Assembly: GCA_034440615.1 (NCBI GenBank)
Contig: JAOTOM010002709.1
Location: 51,110-115,109 of the forward strand
Reading direction: 5' to 3'
Length of the DNA stretch: 64,000 nucleotides
Source of the DNA: Ashinkailepas kermadecensis
Lineage: Eukaryota > Arthropoda > Thecostraca > Neolepadidae
A model generated the notes under the pieces. The model ran no database searches and was not told the origin of the DNA. It saw only the letters and a program-made list of their open reading frames with translations. The translations under genes were made by a program, and so were the position numbers. Below are positions 1 through 10,338 of this stretch, in pieces (within the stretch, counting starts at the first letter, position 1; the number at the start of each line of letters is the position of its first letter).

Positions 1-266
1 CACTGTGCCTCAGCAGCATGTGCCTCCCCGTGGGAAGGTGCCGCTCCTCCGGCCGGCAAAAGGTGCCACTGTGCCTCAGCAGCATGTGCCTCCCCATGGG
101 AAGGTGCCGCTCCTCCGGCCGGCAAAAGGTGCCACTGTGCCTCAGCAGCACGTGCCTCCCCATGGGAAGGTGCCGCTCCTCCGGCCGGCAAAAGGTGCCA
201 CTGTGCCTCAGCAGCATGTGCCTCCCCATGGGAAGGTGCCGCTCCTCCGGCCCGCAAAAGGTGCCC
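1..266. repeat. 66-bp tandem repeat, four copies
   Basis: Four near-identical 66-bp units begin at 1, 67, 133 and 199. The array is cut by the window edge and may continue leftwards. Because 66 is a multiple of three, a 22-residue repeat stays open in more than one frame, which is not evidence for coding. The sequence to about 400 continues as a looser GC-rich repeat resembling the one at 11330-12050. Confidence 0.9.
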
Positions 267-2370
267 CTCTGGGAAGGCTCCAATGTACGCCCTCAAATTT
301 GCCAGCCAGAGGCGCCCCTCCAGGTATTTCCGCAGTGACGCCCCTCCGGACATGCGCCCCCGTGGAAATTCCTAGATCCGTCCCTATCTCCTGGTCTCGA
401 CACCGCGCTGTGCTCACACCGTTCCACCTGAGCAGCTGGTGCTGCCCAGAACACACCAGTTCGTCAGTCGACCCTCCTGGCATAGTAGTCGGCTCTCTAC
501 TGACCGGCGTGTCGGAGGGTACCAGTCTGTGGTGTGTACTGTGCCGTGTACACATTATATTGATTCTATGCTGCACTGTTGGAAGTTGGTCGTCTTTGTC
601 CGCCGATCCCGCATGTCCATGGTAATGGTTGCTATGTTCAGCCATGTGCCTGTTATTTCCATCTTTTTCTTTGGTTTGTGCCATTCAATGCGCGTATCTC
701 GATGCCGCCAATATAGTAAATCGTAGCATCCAAATGCACCGGTTTCCTTCTGTGCACGTCATGTGAACGATTTACTGCGCCTTGAATGCTCTTCCTCGCC
801 CCCGAAAACGGAAATACTCCTTGCACCGAGCCTGTGTTTGAGGTCACCTCAATTCCCGCACACCGATAGCCATGCTCCTCGACTAAGATCAATGGAATGT
901 TGCTCATTAGCTGCAGGAGACCTTGGGTTCCTTGCTCGGATGAAGCAATGTTTTTTTTTTTGCTTTGTGGCTACCCTGTAACCATAGCGATGTCAGCGAG
1001 TCGTGGTGGATTGGCGACATTTTTCCATTCCTCGCTGACGTTACAGCCGGCACAAAGCCCACCGCAGCTGCAACGCGATTTTTTTGTGTGCCAAAATGTG
1101 GTTGTGTGAGCGCAGCAACCCTGGAAAGCACAGATCGGCGATGCTGTGCGGGACCAGCGCATTAGCCGAAGGGAAACGGCGGGGCTCCAACTGTGATGCC
1201 TATCTCCCGCCTTGTCTGGTTCGTGGTGAGGAAGGCGAATGCAACTGGCTGGTGCAGCCCGGGCGCACCTTGACCAGACATGCCGAATGGGCGAACCTGC
1301 GACGTACTTCGCTGCTAATGACCGCCACCACAGGATTGGAATTCTTGCTTAAAAGAGATAAACCATGAGGTTCAGGTCGATTCAACAATGCTTAGGCAAG
1401 GGTATACTGTAGTGCTGAAGATTCGCGTGCATTTTGGGATTCGAATCCTGGGGTGGGTGGATTCAGGTTCGATGTTCGATTAGATTCGAATCTTTGCATG
1501 GAAATCTCGAAGTTTTTTTGTGTCGTGTAGTTCCCACTTTTGAACGGATTTCATTGTGTTCTAGCTGACTGTTCTCAACGCTTCTGCTAGTTGCCCATTT
1601 ATAACTCGGGCCGAAAAAAAAATAGAGGGCATTGGTACCAGTCTGTAGGTGTCGAAGTTTGTTTTGGATGAGGTATGGGAAAAGTGCATGACATCGACCC
1701 CGTTAGACACAATTTTCTTAATTTGGGCTCGCACGTGACGTCACGTGTCAAGGTCAAGCCTCAAACTTTCCAAAATTTAACTTCACTTAGTTACAGTTGT
1801 AAAGGCTACTTGCAAACCCAGCCGCCACATTGCAACTTAAAAATCAAGCCCTATCCGCAGGAAATTGACCCAATAAATTAGCTGCTGGCGGTTGTGCGAA
1901 GTTGGGAGGTGTTCTGCCAACCCAAAAGTTACTGTTTGAGTCGCTACAAAGGTTGGCTTACTTTCGCTCCGCAGCAAACCAGCGAAACATGGTGGAGTAA
2001 AACTAATATCCACAGCAGTTGGGTCCAGCAATAACTAGTTCATTGTAATAATACACAAGACTGGCGACTCAGTCCGATGTAGCACGTACGTATGTGTGTT
2101 ACATTTAGTTTATTTGAAGAATATTTGAGCCTAGGACATATTTCAATACATTTATTTGTATATTTAAATGATAGTTTACTGGATTCGACTGTGATTTTTT
2201 AATTCCAATCCTAATTTTCAGGGCTCGAATCATCGTTTTCAGAATTCGAAGATTCGCAATATTCAAATCTATTGGAATGTATTCGGCTCCTGCAAATCCT
2301 AATCATCAGTCCCAGTATATTGTGCGAATCCTAGTTGTTTGAGCAGTTGATGAGCTGCCCAGATTGGATT
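267..2370. other. gene-free stretch, probable intron of the held out wings-like gene
   Basis: I see no gene here. Repeated ATTCGAAT-type motifs cluster at about 1438-1492 and 2224-2330 and could mark the ends of an old non-autonomous transposon, but I could not define termini. Assignment as intron is an inference: the exon at 5915 needs an upstream exon, and none is visible in the window. Confidence 0.4.
1732..1747. promoter_or_regulatory. 16-bp perfect palindrome, double E-box around a CRE core
   Basis: CACGTGACGTCACGTG reads the same on both strands. It holds CACGTG (bHLH E-box) at each end and TGACGTCA (CREB/ATF core) in the middle, followed by TCAAGGTCA, an extended nuclear-receptor half-site. 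The motif is seen directly; regulatory function is inference. Confidence 0.35.
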
Positions 2371-2738
2371 GCGCTGACAGTGCGGTTGGCTGATGCTGAC
2401 AGCGGGGTTGGGTGATGCTGACAGCGGGGTTGGGTGGTGCTGACAGCGGGGTTGGGTGGTGCTGACAGCGGGTTTGGGTGATGCTGACAGCGGGGTTGGG
2501 TGATGCTGACATCGTGGTTGGGTGGTGCTGACGCGGGGTTGGGTGGTGCTGACAGCGGGGTTGGGTGGTGCTGACAGCGGGGTTGGGTGATGCTGACAGC
2601 GGGGTTGGGTGATGCTGACATCGTGGTTGGGTGGTGCTGACGCGGGGTTGGGTGGTGCTGACAGCGGGGTTGGGTGGTGCTGACAGCGGGGTTGGGTGGT
2701 GCTGACAGCGGGGTTGGCAGATGCTGACAGCGCGGTTT
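2371..2738. repeat. 22-bp minisatellite, about 17 copies
   Basis: Units of the form GCTGACAGCGGGGTTGGGTG plus two bases repeat head to tail with a GTG/GAT alternation and two deleted units (GCTGACGCGGGG). The G-rich strand is +. Both minus-strand frames stay open over it as histidine/proline repeats, which I treat as an artefact. 2739-2886, between this array and the SINE, shows nothing. Confidence 0.9.
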
Positions 2739-2901
2739 GTCTCCAACTTGCCGGCCTGCATGTCTGACAGTGTCGTCATCCTCGTCAGACCAGGATGTGC
2801 GCCGGCGGTCATGGCCGACCACCGCGGCGGTTAGGCCTCCACTCGCCATGCAAGTGGTTAACAAATGTATTGAAATATCCGGCTCGGTGTCGGTCGCTTG
2901 T

Positions 2902-3066
2902 TGGTTGGTTAGTGGTTTTACGACACGTCGACCGTTGAGCCATATAGCGTCGCCAATCTCTCACGCCGATTGGTCGCGGGCGAAGAGTAGCGACAGGTGA
3001 GACTCGAACCCACAACCTTTCGATTGTGAGACGAGCATCTTACCCCTAGACCACTCGTCCCCATGT
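2902..3066 (-). mobile_element. tRNA-derived SINE (SINE-I), complete insertion
   Basis: The element lies on the minus strand between exact 15-bp target duplications (GTGTCGGTCGCTTGT at 2887-2901 and 3067-3081). Its head is tRNA-like: an A box (minus strand TGGTCTAGGGG, 3043-3053) and a B box (GGTTCGAGTC, 3001-3010) sit at tRNA spacing. D and T stems form and the anticodon loop would read CAC, but the acceptor stem does not pair, so this is not a working tRNA gene. The 3' tail is a CCAAC-type short repeat. A stretch just before the tail resembles the 3' end of the LINEs in this window. Transcription would be by RNA polymerase III. Confidence 0.85.
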
Positions 3067-3081
3067 GTGTCGGTCGCTTGT

Positions 3082-3803
3082 GATGTCGGCGGTGGAGCTT
3101 TCGATCTTTGTCGGTGGGACTTGCCCCCTTAAAAAAGTTACTGAGGTTTGATGTGAGACGCGAGGCGTTGTCTGGAGACAAAGACGTGCTAAAACGCATT
3201 TGTTCATCCTCAATGATTTCGGGACCCCCAATTAATTCAGTTGCATTAGATCCTCGGACCAATTCCCACGCAAACCTTACCATTTTCCTACTCAATGCTT
3301 TCCTACCTTTTGACGGGGCTAGAAGGACAACGTTGAACAGACTGACGCCACCTCCCCTGTCATATGTTGAAAACCCCAATGCACAAATGCCCCAAAGGCT
3401 CAATACCCAACGAGTCAATGGCATTCAAAACCCAAATAACGTAACGTTTATACAATGCAGAGCTATGAAATTCGCTCAGTTAGGTGTCGGTCGGCCCGAT
3501 CAGGGATGCAACTATTCAGCTCATGGTTAGCCGAACAGCCTGCCTTGCTGACCGCATTGCCCCGCCCCACACTCACGGTGCCGTACTTGGGGTCGATTCA
3601 TGGCATGCAAATACTGTCTTTCAAGGGTGTGCGGAATTGACGATTGCGGGCAAAGTAATTGTCACAGAAAATCTAAGGGTACCGTGCTCGTCACAACGGC
3701 GGCTAAATGTTCCTGCAATGTTTTCAGTCATATACTGTCTTGCTATATCACTGTCGCTGTTGGACGAATGACCAAATTTTACGACCGCGACGTGTGCCCC
3801 ATT
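3082..3803. other. gene-free stretch
   Basis: No coding region, repeat or element was recognised between SINE-I and the next minisatellite. Confidence 0.5.
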
Positions 3804-4012
3804 GTGCCACGATGGGAGGCTGCACTTGCACGGCAGACCTTGTCGATGCCACGATGTGAGGCTGCACTTGCACGGCAGACCTTGTCGACGCCACGATGGG
3901 AGGCTGCACTTACACGGCAGACCTTGTCGATGCCACGATGTGAGGCTGCACTTGCACGGCAGACCTTGTCGATGCCACGATGGGAGGCTGCACTTGCACG
4001 GCAGACCTTGTC
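3804..4012. repeat. 42-bp minisatellite, five copies
   Basis: Five 42-bp units, each with GATGCCACGATG followed by GAGGCTGCACTTGCACGGCA, alternate GTGAGG and GGGAGG variants. Because 42 is divisible by three, several frames stay open on both strands; none looks like a protein. Confidence 0.9.
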
Positions 4013-4440
4013 GGCCAATATGATAAATGTAGCCGGTACATGGACCCAACGAATGGAAGCAACCCTGACTTGTCCGTTTTGGAAATTTGCGAGAACCAAA
4101 TCCAATCGTACAAAAAAACTGAAAAGGCTGGTGTTTTTATTTGGCCCTCCCCTTGGGCGCAGGTGTCACTTGCAGCAAAAAAAAATGTTTGCACTGGCGA
4201 GGCTTGTCGTTGTCTTGGCTACACAGTGGTGTCGATTCGTCCATGGACTGGCCAACTATGTCGCCTACAGTGGAGCTGACTTTTACGCCTCAACGCTCCA
4301 AAATTGGGCAAAATCCGACCGAGTAAGCTGACGTTTCCCATGTTAAGCCAATGGGCGACGGACGGTCGATTTCGTTGGAGCCCGCTCTCTCTCATCAACC
4401 ATGTGCCCCTCGCGTGCAATACGTCGTCCGATCGTCCGAT

Positions 4441-4491
4441 CGCCCACCTTCATTTTCCAGCATCTGGGATGCTGGGAAATGAAGGTGGGCG
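4441..4491. other. 24-bp hairpin with 3-nt loop
   Basis: 4441-4464 and 4468-4491 are reverse complements except for one position, which would be a G-U pair in RNA. The loop is TGG. It lies in the putative intron. The very short loop is unlike a normal pre-miRNA. An inverted-repeat remnant or hairpin RNA source is equally possible. Confidence 0.6.
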
Positions 4492-5190
4492 CCAACCCAT
4501 CCGCGCTATCGATCGGTGATCCGAACTTGTGGTGGTTGAGAATTGGACACAAAAAAGATCCTAACAGTTGGCATCAGAAAAACCATAGCATTTAATCCAG
4601 TCGCCCAGTATCGGTTCGGTCTATGGCTGGAGATGAGCTGCCTATTTTAAGGTGCACCCGACAGTCGTTTGATTTAGTGTTAAAAATAAACAGTGTTTCA
4701 CGGACAAATTAGCATACTAAAGCTGACGCTTTACCAGAGTACGGTTCTTATTTAGAATGAAGCCAAACGCTAGATGAAAACCAATGTGATACAATGGAAA
4801 GGCAACAGCTTTCGAGGGATTTGTATTAGAAAAGAAGTCAACATGTACTATGCAGGTGTGTTTTTATGTCAGAAAGCGTAAGGTGGTGGAATCGAATCCA
4901 TAGAAAGTAAGCGGAAGCGTAAGGTAATCGTAATACCAATTGTTCACACGTTGTCCATGGTCAGAGTTAATATGTCACTGATTACGAATAATACAGTTAG
5001 CTTTGTTTGTGATTGTCCTTAAGACTGGGTTACTCTTCTGGCTTGAAATGATGCAACCCGATATTTATTACCTGCTGAATTATTGTCAGAGTGCGGAAAT
5101 TAATACACCAACGAAACAAGCTTATCCCAAGCGAGGCAAGTTATAATGTCGCAAAATATTTTATTTTTAGGCACAAAATAGCCTCAATAT

Positions 5191-5236
5191 TTCGGCACTA
5201 GGCCATCATCACTCCTGAGAATGGTCCAGTGCCGAA
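5191..5236. other. 16-bp imperfect hairpin (TTCGGCACT...AGTGCCGAA)
   Basis: TTCGGCACTAGGCCAT at 5191-5206 pairs with ATGGTCCAGTGCCGAA at 5221-5236 with two mismatches around a 14-nt loop. A further GTGCC...GGCA inverted motif follows at about 5246-5265. It may be the core of a short non-autonomous element, but I see no target duplication. Confidence 0.45.
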
Positions 5237-5914
5237 ACGTGTATTGTGCCACTAGTGGCATATTTCGGACATAATCACTAAAATAGCTCTCCTAAAATAA
5301 ACAAGGCTGTTCTTATCGTGTTAACTACAACACTATCGCCCTCGGCAACTCCTGTTGTACATGTATTCCAGCAATGACACCAGGCAGGATTAGCTGGTGC
5401 GCACTCTAGACGTAATGGTTAAAAACATCTTCAGTTTATGAAATATTTTAAAAGCAGCATAATTGTCGGCTACAGTTGTACAGCAGCGTATGTTCACTGC
5501 ACCTCGCATCACATCCATCACTTATCGCTAAGTGATGTCTATTCATGGTTCTTGTATCAAGTCTGTCCACTCATTACTTTGGCTATGATAGGTAACATAT
5601 GTGAAGCCCAAAATTGAATCAGTGTATCTTGTTATAAATGCTCTTTAGATTAGTTATGAGCGCAATATAGCCGAAGCACTTCGTGGAAGACCATGAATAG
5701 CGTGGCACGTTGCTCATGGTTTTCTCAAAGTATTGCGACGTGTTCGGCGCCTGTCCGCGCGCACTACCTAGAACGCAATGATTATTCTGAGAAGACGTAG
5801 TTTTAAATCTTTAGCGGCGAGGACGTCACCCCTCCCCATCCATTGGGATTAGTGTGCGATGGCCGCCTGTCAGTGTAACCCCGCGGCCGGCGATGACGGC
5901 TCCGCTCTGCGCAG

Positions 5915-6219
5915 GCGACGCAGGACCGCGGCTGCAGCTGGCGCAGATGGCGGCTGGCCTGGGCGGCCTGATGACGTCGCAGATCCGCACGCCGGCCACG
6001 CTGGGCGCGCCACTGATGCTGTCGCCGCGCATGGCGGCCGGCACGGCGCTGATGAGCTCGGCGCCGCCGCCGCTCATCAGCGCCGGCGAGGCGGGCCTCA
6101 TGTACGCGCCGTACCAGGCCGAGCTGGCCGCCCAGTACGCGGCCGCCGCCCAGCTGGCGCAGCCGCTCCACATGGCCGACTACGCGGCCGACCTCACCGG
6201 TGGGTTCTACGCGCGGTGA
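5915..6219 (+). CDS. how: held out wings/quaking-like protein, penultimate exon with read-through short C-terminus
   Basis: This is the C-terminal part of a STAR-family KH RNA-binding protein; the family controls splicing, stability and nuclear retention of mRNAs with ACUAAY sites. The exon (5915-6199, 95 codons, phase 1 start after CTCTGCGCAG) encodes an Ala/Pro/Leu-rich tail. It carries SAGEAGLMYAPY, which resembles the conserved EAGLIYTPY of quaking, and RTPATLGAPLM, which resembles the quaking RTPTPAGP stretch. The KH and QUA2 domains are not in the window. After ACC-G comes GTGGGT, a good splice donor (intron from 6200). If it is not used, translation continues GGFYAR and stops at 6217-6219, like the short quaking/HOW isoforms. 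If it is used, the Gly codon is completed by 7645. The exact exon start is uncertain because several AG sites lie nearby. Identity rests on the C-terminus only, but the next exon supports it strongly. Confidence 0.72.
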
Positions 6220-7644
6220 GCCGGCCGCCGCGCCGGCCCGGCGGCGGCTCGTCCGCGGCCGGGTGTGGGCACCGCCCGGCGAGAGAGGGCGCCGCCGGCC
6301 GACGGCGTCCCACTGGTTAGCTGGTGGTCGCCCGCTGGACTGTGATGATGAGATGAGTATGTGTGTGGTGCGTCTGCATTTTTGTGGCTGCACGTCCGGG
6401 AGTGCACGTCTGGCGCGTCGCACTGCGTGCTGGGCGGATTATCACCGCCTAAGGTATCCGTGTGCGATGGTCGGCAGGACTGCCTTTTATTCTCGGATGT
6501 AGTGAACTGTCAGACTTGCGTGCGATCCCGCGCACATGCCAAACTTGGTGTCAAATGTACCCTTGCTGAAAATCGTCATGCAATCAGCCCAACGTTTCGA
6601 GTTGGGCGCGCAGTGGCAATATGTGCGACAGTTTCCCTGCATTTTTGGGATGAGCAAAAGCAAAAATACCTGCTCGCCCATAATATGTGCTTTGCGGCGT
6701 ATAATCGTTCTACGCTCTGTATTGCAAGTCCACGTCAGGTTTTATTGGTTTTGTGGGGTGGGATTTATATCAGTTGTTCCCGTTGTAGATTCGGTTGGCG
6801 ACACTGGTGTCGTCCTCGTCAGTCCAACGTGCAGCACCGTAGGCCAGTCGTACCACCTGCCAGTTGTGTCATGCCTTTTTATATTATTTTTATACGTTTG
6901 TATGGCGACGTGGACACGTCTTAGAAAGTTTTTCGCTGTCTAGCAATGACCCCCGTTTGGTTGGTGTCATGAGAATGTGTGATGTGCCACTGTTGTGCGG
7001 ACTATGTGGTTTTGTGCATGCATGAAGTCTATTCAGTGCATGTATTGCTGTAGCAACGGGAGCCGTCTAGTCAGTGTGGGCGTCTTTCCATGACCGTTTG
7101 GGTTTGAGTTTTTAGTGACTGTGTTTTGATCGGTTGTGGTCGGTTTCGTTTTGACCCTTGCCGAGTATTTAGCGTTCTTCCTGTCAACGTGGTGGTGTCT
7201 ATCGCCGTCGTTTACCACACGCCTGTTTGTGAGCGCAAAGTGTACCTTTGCCGTCGATGTGGACGCCGGTAGGTGCCAAGCCACCGTCGTCGCCAGCCAG
7301 TTAATGATGTTCCACTTCGTGATGTCATGTGGTGAACGTAGTGAGTTGCTGGTACGGCGGTCCTTGTGCTGGTCATGTTTGCAGTGGGTGTTGCTCGTGC
7401 AGCGTTGGTGTGGTTTTGCCCTTATGGTCAGGAGTGCTGTCTTGCGTCGTGTGCCGCTGTCCCTGCCTGGTGTTTGATCGTGCGGCGAGTTGTACACGTC
7501 TCACTGTACACTGTGTACAGGTGCTACTGTCTGGTGCCCGGCCGTGCTTGGAGTGCGCTGTGTGCTGTTTCTGCCGCCCGGCGTGACATGTCTGACATGT
7601 CATGGCCGGCGTGACATGTCATGTCTGACGCTCTGTTGATCTAG
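6200..7644 (+). other. intron between the two C-terminal exons
   Basis: It starts GTGGGT and ends TTGATCTAG, 1445 bp, and joins the flanking exons in frame at a Gly codon (G|GT). The left border of duplicated block A (7123) falls inside it. A short GGCGTGACATGTC duplication at about 7582-7625 is present here but single in the A' copy, accounting for most of the shift between the copies. No gene is seen in the intron. Confidence 0.6.
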
Positions 7645-7730
7645 GTATCGCTGCGTCCAAGCACCGCCAGATGCTGGCCCAAGGGCGTGAACACCCCTAC
7701 CAGAGGGTGGGCCCGCTGTCACAAATGTAG
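7645..7730 (+). CDS. how: held out wings/quaking-like protein, long-isoform last exon with STAR nuclear-localisation motif
   Basis: Spliced from 6199, this exon adds IAASKHRQM-LAQGREHPYQRV-GPLSQM and stops at TAG 7728-7730. The motif REHPYQR matches the RVHPYQR of the nuclear quaking isoform QKI-5 and the long HOW isoform, where it acts as the nuclear localisation signal. The preceding basic stretch (SKHRQ) sits where quaking has TKVRRH. The reading frame after the predicted junction is exact, and the exon is too short and too specific to be chance. The long isoform is expected to be nuclear and repressive in this family; that is known for the family, not shown here. A second copy of this exon lies at 54834-54919. 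Confidence 0.8.
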
Positions 7731-7876
7731 CATGGCGCTCTGACGCAGAAGGTTAGTCGGTGTCTCGACAACGAACGCGCCCACCCCGCTCCTGCGATGC
7801 TGCACCACGCCGCTCCTGTTGGGCAGTCCTGTCTCCTGTCGTCCATGTGCGCTTCGGGCAGCACCGTCCGCTCCCA

Positions 7877-7945
7877 CCGTCCGGTAGCCGTACTGTCCAC
7901 CGTCCGGTAGCCGTACTGTCCAGCGGCCGGTAGCCGTACTGTCCA
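7877..7945. repeat. 23-bp tandem repeat, three copies
   Basis: Three 23-bp units containing CGGTAGCCGTACTGTCC begin at 7877, 7900 and 7923. The same array is at 55066-55134 in block A'. Confidence 0.9.
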
Positions 7946-8720
7946 AGCGACCTGGCGTGGCCGAGATGCAGCCGAACATGACCAGTACCGTTCGGTTAGT
8001 TTACTTGTCAGCATTTATTGTGCGCTGTTTCAGACTGCTAGTGCCAGTCTCGCTGTGTTCATTTCTATCTGGACTTGTTATTGGCGTTATACGGGTTTGC
8101 TGTTGAGTCGAGTTCGGTCCTGTGAATGATTCAATACAATGATTGGTGCCATGTCTTCGATCACTTTCAGTTGCACACCATAAGTTCACGTTTGTTGTGA
8201 TGCAGCGACGAGAAGTGAAAAGCGTGCGAGCCTTTCAACTCTGAGGCTGCTCTGAGATTCCCGGACTAAAACTCAACCTGTTAGCGTCGACACTCCTGCA
8301 TCTTGCATCTTGTCTGGCCTTTCCTCCTGGTCGATACCCGCTGCAGGCTACCACCACTAGTCTCACACCGCTAGCCTCCCACTACTAGCCTGATGGTGTC
8401 CACTCTGGCGCAGTCTTCTTGGTGTACTCGTTATCACCCAAGTGTACCCCAGTGCTTCTAGATTGCGTGCTTGTCGCCGTCCCCTTAGCTATGTGGACGT
8501 GACCTCCGTACTTCCTCCACATCTCGCTGCATCTTCTCCCTTAACTGGAATTAACGCTTGCACATAATAATCGGACGGGACTGTTCGGGTGCATTTTCGC
8601 CTGACTCGACTAATGAGGGCCTCGTCGATGACATGTGTACCATATGCGCCTCTGGCGCGCGTACCACCGGCTCTCGGGGCTTCCGCTACCATGTGTACTA
8701 ACACGGTTTTTCTCTCTTTT

Positions 8721-8752
8721 CCACCACCACCACCACCACCACCACCACCACC
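8721..8752. repeat. (CCA)n microsatellite, 32 bp
   Basis: Pure CCA repeat, 32 bp. The A' copy at 55910-55938 is 29 bp, one unit shorter, as expected of slippage between duplicate or allelic copies. Confidence 0.95.
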
Positions 8753-10338
8753 GCTGCCCGCCTGCCTGGCTGGATGCAGAGCTAACCACCCCGTAACGCG
8801 CGGCCGGCCGGTGGCCGACGACGGCCGGCGACTGGCCGAGCACGGGCCGGTCGGCCTGCCGACGCCAGTGGCCGCGGCCGCTCTGCACCGCCAGTGTGCC
8901 GGTCGAGTGTGAGTGCACGCGGCGGCTGTGGGCCGGCGGTGGCCGCGGCGTGTGTGGGCGGGTGGGGCGCCGCAGTGCCGGCGGCAGGACGAGATTAGGC
9001 GGCGAGGCGGTGGCTGCGCGGCTCGGCGCGTCGCGGAGCTGAGAGCCGCGGCCGACCGGGGTCGGCGGCTCCGCCTCCACCAGACGTACAACTCGGTGTG
9101 CCAAGTTCAATCGGGGAAGGAGGCGCGGCAACGCCAACGCTGGCTGCTGCCTCTACATTCATATTGCCATTGATGACTGACTTTGATTTGTACTTGTGTT
9201 TGCGGCGTATTTTTGTATTTTCGTCTCAGTGGAGGGCCTGCTTCCTCGGTTCTTTTTTGTTATTGGCCAGCTCCCTTTCGCCTGGCAGCTGGCGGTAGCC
9301 GGGCGTGTGTCCGTACTTAATCTCAGCCAAATGGCTACCTTGTTCTTTTGGACAATCAATTTTTACGTGCAATTTATGGAGGCGAAATCTCACACCTTCT
9401 CTTGCGTAGTAGGTAGACTATCAGCGCCGCCCTGTGTTGGACCGCTATGACGAGGCACCCTTTTGTGTCCATGCTGGAGCGACGAGAGAATCACCCCGTG
9501 CCAAACGTGTGCCTTAACAAAGTGCTGCTTAATTTACGTAGAGATCATTTGTTGTCGCAGAGAATAAACGTATATTTAGGACTAGATGCTGGCGTCTTCC
9601 GTGTGCAGTACTGGAGCCGTGTGATGCTCGGTCACAGACGCAGGTACGTGTCTACGACTCGGCGGCGCGGCTGGCGGGGCTGTGGAGCTTGTGCTCTCGG
9701 CCACTTATACAGCCACGTGGCGGGTCGGAAACGTCCGCTTGAACACTGAATGTGTTATCTCAAGGTAGTGTGATGTTCGCGCAGTCTTCAGACCGTCGTA
9801 ATTCATCGTGAATCCATGTTTGCACGATTGGCCCATACCACAGGACCTCTGACAGGGTTCGGCGTGGAATCTGCTCAAGCTTTGGCACCTTTCACCTTCA
9901 GTCGTGAGATCGTGTAAGCCCGCGATTCACACGGACACCGGACCAGATAAGAATCTGTCAGACGGACCGGCACCTTTACCGTACATTGCAAGAGTTCCGG
10001 TTCGGTCGCTGGAAATTCGTGCGGCCATGGTGTGAACGGGTACCGTGCGGCAGCGGTCAGGCTGCCGCACCCGAGCCTGGTCGCCAGACCGCCAGCCCAT
10101 CTAAGTTGAGCCGCGCCGGACATTTCCGTCCGTCGCCGAGAATAGAATGTGCATTTCAGACCTCCAACAGCAATATTTCGAGTACCTGGTTTTATTTATC
10201 GCTAGTTCACGTGATATCGATACTAGAACACAATGATTTAGCACTAGAACGGAGGTGAATGCAGCTATACTAAGAGACCCTCCACGAAGTTTAGGATGGG
10301 TATGCGCTGAGACAGGAGGCGAAGCTTAGGACGTATGC

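Larger units (their letters stand above)
4013..5914. other. gene-free stretch, probable intron
   Basis: Apart from the two hairpins listed separately, I see no gene or repeat. It ends in a plausible 3' splice site (CTCTGCGCAG at 5905-5914). Confidence 0.4.
7731..10324 (+). other. putative 3' UTR and downstream region of the held out wings-like gene
   Basis: No further coding exon is convincing. GC-rich sequence at 8755-9100 stays open in several frames on both strands and I do not call it. STAR-type core sites ACTAAT (8609-8614) and ACTAAC (8697-8702) lie here. AATAAA at 9563-9568 is the first good poly(A) signal, so the UTR could run about 1.85 kb. Beyond it I see nothing identifiable up to the LINE at 10339. 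Confidence 0.4.

Noticed and set aside
1438..2330. Transposon bounded by ATTCGAAT-rich ends
   Set aside because: Similar motifs on both sides, but no definable inverted or direct termini and no target duplication.
2990..3062. tRNA gene on the minus strand
   Set aside because: Boxes and spacing fit, but the acceptor stem does not pair and it is bounded by target duplications, so it is the head of a SINE.
8489..9137. Long frames on both strands at the (CCA)n and GC-rich stretch
   Set aside because: GC-rich sequence with few stops; no conserved motif and no clear splice sites in a supported frame.
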